Both the position numbers and the translations under genes were made by a program. Under the pieces are notes generated by a model that saw only the letters and a program-made list of their open reading frames with translations, did not search any database and was not told the origin of the DNA. Positions 5,623 through 9,425 of a DNA stretch of 9,425 nt are shown here, piece by piece. Source of the DNA: an uncultured Clostridia bacterium (GTDB taxonomy: Bacteria; Bacillota; Clostridia; Oscillospirales; Oscillospiraceae); contig CALICR010000213.1 of assembly GCA_938049125.1 (NCBI GenBank), positions 1-9,425 of the forward strand, read 5' to 3'. How positions within the stretch are numbered: the first letter of the stretch is position 1; each line of letters opens with the position of its first letter.

Positions 5623-6576
5623 ATGAAAAAACTGATCGCTGTTCTGCTCGCTCTGACGCTGGTCCTCAGCCTGGCCGCCCTGACCGGCTGCGGCAAGAAG
5701 GACGATGCCGCCGCTGACACCACCGCCGACACCAAGACCGAGGACACCGCAAAGGCCGAAGAGACCGCTGATACCAAGACCGAAGACACCGCGAAGACCG
5801 AAGAGACCGCGAAGACCGAAGAGACCTCCGGCGACCTCATCCCCCTGGTGGTCGGCGCCAGCGCCACGCCCCATGCCGAGATCCTCGAGCAGGTGAAGGG
5901 TACCCTTGCCGCTGAGGGCTATGACCTCCAGATCAAGATCTTCGACGACTATGTCCTGCCCAACACGGCCCTGGCCGACGGCGAGCTGGACGCGAACTAC
6001 TTCCAGCATACCCCCTACCTCAACAGCTTCAACGAATCCAACGGCACTGATCTGGTCGCCGCCGCCTCCATCCACTATGAGCCCTTCGGCATCTACGGCA
6101 ACGGCGTGACCGACCTGAGCGAGCTGGCCGACGGTGCGACCATCATCATCCCCGCCGACGACTCCAACGAGACCCGCGCCCTGCTGCTCCTCCAGCAGGA
6201 AGGCCTCATCCAGCTGCCCGACGACGCCTCCGCCGCCAAGGGCGTGACCACCCTCGACATCGTGGACGACGGCGGCTATAACATCACCGCGGTCCAGGCC
6301 GACACCGTTCCCTCTCAGCTCGCCAACAGCGACGAGGGCACCATCGCCGTCATCAACGGCAACTACGCCCTCCAGGCCGGTCTCCACTCCGCCGATGCCC
6401 TGGCCCTCGAGGACGCCCAGGGTGACGCAGCCCAGACCTACGCCAACATCGTCGCCGTCCGCGCCGGTGAGGAGAACAGTGAGAAGACCCAGGCCCTCGT
6501 CAAGGCCCTGCAGAGCGACGCCGTCAAGCAGTACATCACCGACACCTACAACGGTGCTGTCGTCGCCATCTTCTAA
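5623..6576 (+). CDS. metQ: Methionine-binding lipoprotein MetQ (NLPA family) with a repetitive Thr/Glu/Lys linker
   Basis: The 317-residue protein starts with a lipoprotein signal peptide (MKKLIAVLLALTLVLSLAA) and lipobox LTGC, with Cys23 as the lipidated residue, so it is anchored on the outer face of the cell membrane. Residues 27-70 are a low-complexity acidic linker built from a 14-residue repeat (ADTKTEDTAK[A/T]EET, 35-48 and 49-62) followed by an extra AKTEET. The NLPA/MetQ binding domain runs from about 73 to 317 (LVVGASATPHAEIL, DYVLPNTALADGELDANYFQH, ASIHYEPFGIYG). It hands methionine to MetNI. ATG 5623 is chosen because it begins the signal peptide and has GGAG (5610-5613) 9 bases upstream; in-frame starts further 5' would spoil the signal. 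It is the last gene of the operon. The linker is longer than in typical MetQ, where the domain follows the lipobox closely. Confidence 0.95.
   Translation: MKKLIAVLLALTLVLSLAALTGCGKKDDAAADTTADTKTEDTAKAEETADTKTEDTAKTEETAKTEETSGDLIPLVVGASATPHAEILEQVKGTLAAEGYDLQIKIFDDYVLPNTALADGELDANYFQHTPYLNSFNESNGTDLVAAASIHYEPFGIYGNGVTDLSELADGATIIIPADDSNETRALLLLQQEGLIQLPDDASAAKGVTTLDIVDDGGYNITAVQADTVPSQLANSDEGTIAVINGNYALQAGLHSADALALEDAQGDAAQTYANIVAVRAGEENSEKTQALVKALQSDAVKQYITDTYNGAVVAIF
5713..5829 (+). repeat. Tandem repeats encoding the MetQ linker
   Basis: The DNA coding for residues 31-69 of MetQ repeats a 42-base unit (14 codons) about twice, then an 18-base unit (GCGAAGACCGAAGAGACC) twice in a row. Near-identical units at the DNA level suggest recent slippage expansion; copy number could vary between strains. 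Confidence 0.8.
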
Positions 6577-6593
6577 GCAAGCCCCGGAACCCC

Positions 6594-6624
6594 AGCGCCC
6601 GCCCCAATGGGGCGGGCGCTTTTT
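6594..6624 (+). terminator. Intrinsic terminator of the metNIQ operon
   Basis: A perfect 12-bp stem AGCGCCCGCCCC/GGGGCGGGCGCT (6594-6605 with 6609-6620) closes a 3-base AAT loop and runs into TTTTT (6620-6624). It begins 17 bases after the metQ stop. Confidence 0.95.
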
Positions 6625-6627
6625 CTG

Positions 6628-6676
6628 CCCCTCTCAGTCACCTGCGGTGACAGCGCTCCCAAAGGGAGAGCCAAGG
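6628..6676. repeat. Intergenic repeat element, copy B (right half only)
   Basis: This 49-base block (CCCTCTCAGTCACC to GAGAGCCAAGG) matches the right halves of the full copies at 242-373 and 6825-6956. The left half is missing; the block abuts the metQ terminator directly. It is followed by GGCGGGCGCTTTTT. As a result the 16-base string GGGGCGGGCGCTTTTT of the metQ terminator (6609-6624) recurs exactly at 6675-6690, flanking and slightly overlapping the half element. Confidence 0.8.
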
Positions 6677-6690
6677 GGCGGGCGCTTTTT

Positions 6691-6824
6691 CCCCGCTTTT
6701 GTCCACCGAAAGAGCACCGCGTTTCTGCCGCCGTTCCTTGTTTCAGTACACGCCAGACCCCCGCCGGCTTTCGGAGTGAGGGGACGGGGACTTGCAGACA
6801 CCATTGGCGTACCGCGCAGGCCTC
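6691..6824. other. Intergenic stretch with nothing recognised
   Basis: Between the half repeat with its T-run tail and the second full repeat there is no ORF with a ribosome binding site, no clear promoter or terminator, and no RNA gene that I recognise. Frames that run through this region have repeat-derived, Arg/Pro-rich translations and look spurious. Confidence 0.6.
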
Positions 6825-6956
6825 CCTTGCCTCTCCCTCTGGGAGAGGTGGCCGAGCGAAGCGAGGACGGAGAGGGCGGGGACAAGGACCACACCAAAGG
6901 CGAAAATGCCCTCTCAGTCACCTGCGGCGACAGCGCTCCCAAAGGGAGAGCCAAGG
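6825..6956. repeat. Intergenic repeat element, copy C (full length)
   Basis: This 132-base element has the same ends and internal blocks as the copy at 242-373. Its left end CCTTGCCTCTCCCTCTGGGAGAGGTG matches the reverse complement of its right end at 22 of 26 positions, and each end can also fold on itself (CTCTCCC-TCT-GGGAGAG on the left). The central 40 or so bases are less conserved than the ends. The tail ACGGGCGCTTTTTCCCC resembles that of the half copy at 6628-6676. It lies upstream of the promoter at 7009-7037. Confidence 0.82.
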
Positions 6957-7008
6957 GACGGGCGCTTTTTCCCCGTTTTCGGCCACAGAAACGCGGGGGC
7001 GGGAACGG

Positions 7009-7037
7009 TTTACTTTTTGGGCCGGGTGCGGTACAAT
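7009..7037 (+). promoter_or_regulatory. Sigma-A-type promoter of the Gx-transporter-family gene
   Basis: A -35-like TTTACT (7009-7014, four of six consensus positions) and a -10 TACAAT (7032-7037) are 17 bases apart. Transcription would start near 7044, only about 15 bases before the start codon, just upstream of the ribosome binding site. Confidence 0.7.
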
Positions 7038-7058
7038 GGGGCAAAAGGGAGGGGTTTT

Positions 7059-7565
7059 ATGAGGGTGCGGCGGTTGGTGTTTCTGGGACTGCTGACGGCG
7101 GCGGCGCTGACGATCTTTTTGGTCGAAGCGCAAATTCCGCTGCCCATCCCGGTGGCGGGCGTCAAGCTGGGCCTTGCCAACGTGGTGACGCTCTTCGCCC
7201 TCTGTCTGCTGGGGCCCTGGGACGCGCTGGCGGTGCTGCTGCTGCGCTGCGTGCTGGGGAGCCTGCTCTCGGGGCAGGTGTCGGCGCTGCTCTACTCCCT
7301 CGGCGGCGGCCTGCTCAGCTGGGCCGTCATGGTGCCGGCCCGGAAGATCACCACGGACCGTCAAATTTTCGCCGTCAGCATCCTTGGGGCCATGGTCCAC
7401 AACCTCGGGCAAATTCTTGTGGCCGTCGCCGTCACCGCGACGCCGGGCCTCTTCGTCTATCTGCCGCTGCTGCTGGCCTCTGGCATCGTGACCGGCGCCT
7501 TCACGGGCCTCGCCGCCCAGTCCCTCACCGCCCACCTCCGCCGCCTCGGCATGAAGTTTGACTGA
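7059..7565 (+). CDS. Gx transporter family protein (heptaprenyl diphosphate synthase component I family)
   Basis: The 168-residue protein is almost entirely hydrophobic with about five or six membrane segments (roughly residues 5-24, 37-51, 54-71, 76-93, 103-125, 131-155). The block GVKLGLANVVTLFAL (34-48) and the following short helices match the family annotated either as 'heptaprenyl diphosphate synthase component I' or as 'Gx transporter'. The architecture resembles small integral-membrane substrate-binding (ECF S-type) components rather than a soluble enzyme, so a transport role is more likely than prenyl synthesis; this is inference. ATG 7059 has GGGAGG (7047-7052) 6 bases upstream. It stands alone, with its own promoter. 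The partners often seen near this family (FMN-binding protein, ApbE, component II) are not in the window. Confidence 0.8.
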   Translation: MRVRRLVFLGLLTAAALTIFLVEAQIPLPIPVAGVKLGLANVVTLFALCLLGPWDALAVLLLRCVLGSLLSGQVSALLYSLGGGLLSWAVMVPARKITTDRQIFAVSILGAMVHNLGQILVAVAVTATPGLFVYLPLLLASGIVTGAFTGLAAQSLTAHLRRLGMKFD

Positions 7566-7572
7566 ACCGGGC

Positions 7573-7607
7573 AAAAAAGCAGCCCCTGTCTCTGTGACAG
7601 GGGCTGC
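7573..7607 (-). terminator. Intrinsic terminator of the kinase-htrA operon, between convergent genes
   Basis: On the minus strand a perfect 12-bp stem GCAGCCCCTGTC/GACAGGGGCTGC (7607-7596 with 7590-7579) closes a 5-base loop and is followed by TTTTTT (7578-7573), 11 bases after the htrA stop. On the + strand the same hairpin sits 13 bases after the transporter gene but has no strong T-run, so it may serve that gene only weakly. Confidence 0.9.
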
Positions 7608-7617
7608 GCTCTGCGCT

Positions 7618-8931
7618 TTAATCGGCCTCGTTGCGGTCCATGAGGGTGACGCTGACCTCGTAGGTCTGACCGGCACGGTAGACGGTGAGCTGGACCGTGT
7701 CGCCGGCGGTGTGCTGGTTTTTGATGGCGTTGAGGTCATCCATGGAGGAGACGGCGGTGCCGTCGATGGCGACGATGATGTCGCCCTCCCGGAGGCCCCG
7801 GTTCGCCGCGTCGGAGCCGGGGAACACGTAGGAGACGTAGACGCCGTTGGGCATCCGGTAGAAGGCCTGGGCGTAGGCCGGGACGGAATCGCCCTGGATG
7901 CCGATGGCCGGGCGGCCCGAGACGTAGCCCTTCTCGATCAGCTCGTCCACGATGGGCTTGGCCGTGGCGATGGGGATGGCGAAGCCGAGGCCCTCCACGG
8001 AGTTCGTGCGGTAGGAGCCCATCTTCATGGTGTTGACGCCGATGACCTGGCCGTAGACGTTGATGAGCGGCCCGCCGGAGTTGCCGTTGTTGAGCTGGGC
8101 GTTGGTCTGAAGCAGCGTCATGGTACGGCCGTTGGTCGTGATGTCGCGGTTGATGGCGGAGATGATGCCGTCCGTCATGGTTCCGCGCAGCTCGATGCCC
8201 AGGGGGTCGCCGATGGCGACCACCGTGTCGCCCACCTCCACCGCGCCGGAGTCGCCGAACTCCGCGGGCGTCAGGTCCGCGGCGTCGATCTTCAGCACCG
8301 CCAGGTCGCTGATGGCATCCGCGCCCACGAGGGTCGCGTCGTACTGGCTGTCGTCCGAGAGCAGCACCAGGTAGCTGACGCCGTCCTCCACCACGTGGTC
8401 GTTTGTGATGATATAGCCGTCCGCCGTCATGACGATGCCGGTGCCCGAAGCGGTGCCGCCGGCCGTCTGGGTCAGGATGGAGACGGTGCTGGGGATCATC
8501 TTCTTGTAAATTTCCTGGAGCGTCAGCGCGCCGGCCTCGGTCTCCTCCGGGGCCTCGTCGGGCTTCCGGTCCGAGATGGTCAGCGTCGCGCCGGTGCCGA
8601 GGGCCGCGGTCAGCTGCGGAGGCGGCTGTTCCTCGGCATCCGCCGTCTCCTCCGCCATGTCCGCCTCCTGGGGCGCGGTGTCGGGCAGGGCCTCCCGGGT
8701 CTCAGGAGCCTTCCGGAGCACGGAAATGGAGACGCGGCCGCCGTCGTTCGTGACCGTGACGTCATAGCGCTTCGCGAAGAGGGCCGCCGCCGTGGTCAGG
8801 ATCAGCAGCACCACGAAGAAGACCACCCAGCCGCCTCCGCCGCCCCGGCGGCGGCGCGGCGCGCCGGTGCCGTAATAACAGGCGTAGGGAGCTTCCTGGT
8901 TTTCATAGGAATCCCGTTGTTCGGATCGCAT
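7618..8931 (-). CDS. Membrane-anchored HtrA/DegP-type serine protease with PDZ domain
   Basis: The 437-residue protein has a basic cytoplasmic N-terminus (APRRRRGGGGG, 24-34), one membrane anchor (WVVFFVVLLILTTAAALFA, 35-53), and an acidic Pro/Glu-rich extracellular linker (about 74-135). A trypsin-like domain (about 136-325) carries the full catalytic triad: H179 in TNDHVV, D209 in SDLAVLKI and S285 in GNSGGPL. The PDZ domain (about 340-430, with GVYVSYVFPGSDAANRGLREGDIIVAIDG) reads substrate C-termini. It is a surface protein-quality-control protease of the HtrA/HtrB/YyxA type. Start ATG 8931 has GGAGGTGATC (8943-8934), a near-perfect anti-16S match, immediately after the stop of the kinase gene; the gap between genes is 14 bases. 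Co-transcription with a sensor kinase fits envelope-stress control, which is inference. Confidence 0.93.
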   Translation of the reverse strand: MRSEQRDSYENQEAPYACYYGTGAPRRRRGGGGGWVVFFVVLLILTTAAALFAKRYDVTVTNDGGRVSISVLRKAPETREALPDTAPQEADMAEETADAEEQPPPQLTAALGTGATLTISDRKPDEAPEETEAGALTLQEIYKKMIPSTVSILTQTAGGTASGTGIVMTADGYIITNDHVVEDGVSYLVLLSDDSQYDATLVGADAISDLAVLKIDAADLTPAEFGDSGAVEVGDTVVAIGDPLGIELRGTMTDGIISAINRDITTNGRTMTLLQTNAQLNNGNSGGPLINVYGQVIGVNTMKMGSYRTNSVEGLGFAIPIATAKPIVDELIEKGYVSGRPAIGIQGDSVPAYAQAFYRMPNGVYVSYVFPGSDAANRGLREGDIIVAIDGTAVSSMDDLNAIKNQHTAGDTVQLTVYRAGQTYEVSVTLMDRNEAD

Positions 8932-8945
8932 GGGATCACCTCCAA

Positions 8946-9425
8946 TTATCGGACCGGGAGCGTAAAGCTGAACCGCGTCACGCCGTCGCGGCTCGTCACG
9001 GAGATATCCTCCCCGTGCTGTACCACGATGGTGCGGACGATATACAGCCCAAGGCCGACGCCGTCCCGGTCCATGGAGCGGCTCTTGTCGGTCTTATGGA
9101 AGCGGTCAAAGACCAGGGGAAGCTCCTCCTCCGGGATGGTCGGGCCGGTGTTGGCGACGCTGATCGTCGCCTTGCTGCCGTCCGATTCCACCTGGAGATA
9201 GAGATTTCCACCCTCGCTGCAGAACTTGACCGCGTTGTCGATGAGGTTGTAGACCACCTGGGTGATGGCATCCTCCTGGGCGAAGACGCCGACGCCGTTG
9301 TCCGGCATCTGCACCTCCACGTGCAGCCGCTTTGCGTTGATCTTCTGCTCAAAGGAGAGGAGCACGCGGCCGATGCTCTCGCAGATGTTGAATTTCGTCT
9401 TCTTGTCGTCGGGAATGCCCTGGTC
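8946..9425 (-). CDS. Sensor histidine kinase, C-terminal ATPase domain (5' end outside window)
   Basis: The last 159 residues are present; the frame is open to the window edge on the minus strand, so the sensor, HAMP and HisKA parts lie beyond 9425. The HATPase_c domain is clear: N-box VVYNLIDNAVKF (57-68 of the fragment), G1-type box VANTGPTI (90-97), F-box LVFDRFHKTDKSRS (104-117) and G2 box DGVGLGLYIV (121-130). In the G1 box an Asn stands where many kinases have Asp (DxGxG). The group binds ATP and phosphorylates its own histidine, then a response regulator that presumably lies upstream outside the window. A GTG at 9365 could be mistaken for the start but lies inside the domain. The gene is followed 14 bases later by the HtrA-type protease gene. 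It could be a WalK-, PhoR- or CssS-like kinase; the fragment does not decide. Confidence 0.9.
   Translation of the reverse strand, partial: DQGIPDDKKTKFNICESIGRVLLSFEQKINAKRLHVEVQMPDNGVGVFAQEDAITQVVYNLIDNAVKFCSEGGNLYLQVESDGSKATISVANTGPTIPEEELPLVFDRFHKTDKSRSMDRDGVGLGLYIVRTIVVQHGEDISVTSRDGVTRFSFTLPVR

Noticed and set aside
242..6956. The three repeat copies as a CRISPR array
   Set aside because: The copies are about 130 bases long, far apart, unevenly truncated and without regular spacers or cas genes.
6607..7062. A 151-codon open frame on + inside the repeat region as a small protein gene
   Set aside because: It begins inside the metQ terminator, has no ribosome binding site, and is built from repeat sequence.
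6395..7561. A 388-codon open frame on + running from metQ through the repeats into the transporter gene
   Set aside because: It overlaps metQ, the terminator, the repeats and the transporter gene in another frame. Its repeat-encoded LPLGEVAERSEDGEG-type stretches are translation of the intergenic element, not protein.
7558..9201. A 547-codon open frame on + across htrA and the kinase gene
   Set aside because: It is antisense to HtrA, whose catalytic triad and PDZ domain are intact. The translation is low-complexity Val/Asp/Gly/Arg with no domain.
9363..9365. GTG as the start of the kinase gene
   Set aside because: The frame stays open to the window edge, and the conserved ATPase domain continues upstream of this GTG.

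Overview
The window looks like a chromosomal segment of a high-GC, gut-type Firmicute, most likely a member of the Oscillospiraceae or a close relative. Three things support this: strong GGAGG-type ribosome binding sites and sigma-A promoters (TTGACA/TATAAT), a Gram-positive lipoprotein-type MetQ, and short 'GGTGGCCGAGCGAAGCGAGG'-type intergenic repeats that I associate with such genomes. The taxonomic call is an inference. I see no phage, integrase or transposase gene, no CRISPR array, and no rRNA or tRNA.

Layout. (1) The end of an unidentified gene on + (1-150) stops at a strong terminator. It faces a two-gene minus-strand operon across an intergenic strip that holds a repeat element and a second terminator. 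(2) The minus operon (438-2011) encodes a CrtO-like small membrane acyltransferase and an overlapping UgtP/MGDG-synthase-type glycosyltransferase, which suggests glycolipid synthesis and possibly glycolipid acylation. A near-consensus promoter drives it. (3) Diverging from it on + is a single MFS transporter (2205-3452). (4) A complete methionine-uptake operon follows (about 3529-6624): a consensus promoter, a 36-codon open reading frame very rich in Met codons, an intrinsic terminator just before the first structural gene, then metN (ATPase), metI (permease) and metQ (lipoprotein), and a strong terminator. (5) A strip of about 430 bases without genes holds one half copy and one full copy of the same repeat family seen near the start of the window. 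(6) A small Gx-transporter/heptaprenyl-diphosphate-synthase-component-I family membrane protein (7059-7565, +) converges on (7) a minus-strand operon of a sensor histidine kinase (cut by the window edge) followed 14 bases later by an HtrA-type membrane-anchored serine protease.

The most interesting part is the 5' leader of metNIQ. Eight of the 14 codons from 8 to 21 of the leader ORF are Met, and a terminator follows before metN. I find no S-box (SAM-I) or T-box signature. This looks like methionine-sensing by a translated leader peptide (ribosome-stalling attenuation), which is not the usual route for methionine genes in Firmicutes. A candidate antiterminator pairing that uses both arms of the terminator can be drawn. 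A second oddity is a 21-codon ORF with a perfect ribosome binding site between metI and metQ; it coincides almost exactly with a long imperfect hairpin.

Limits: family calls come from recognising motifs by eye. No searches, folding or alignments were run.
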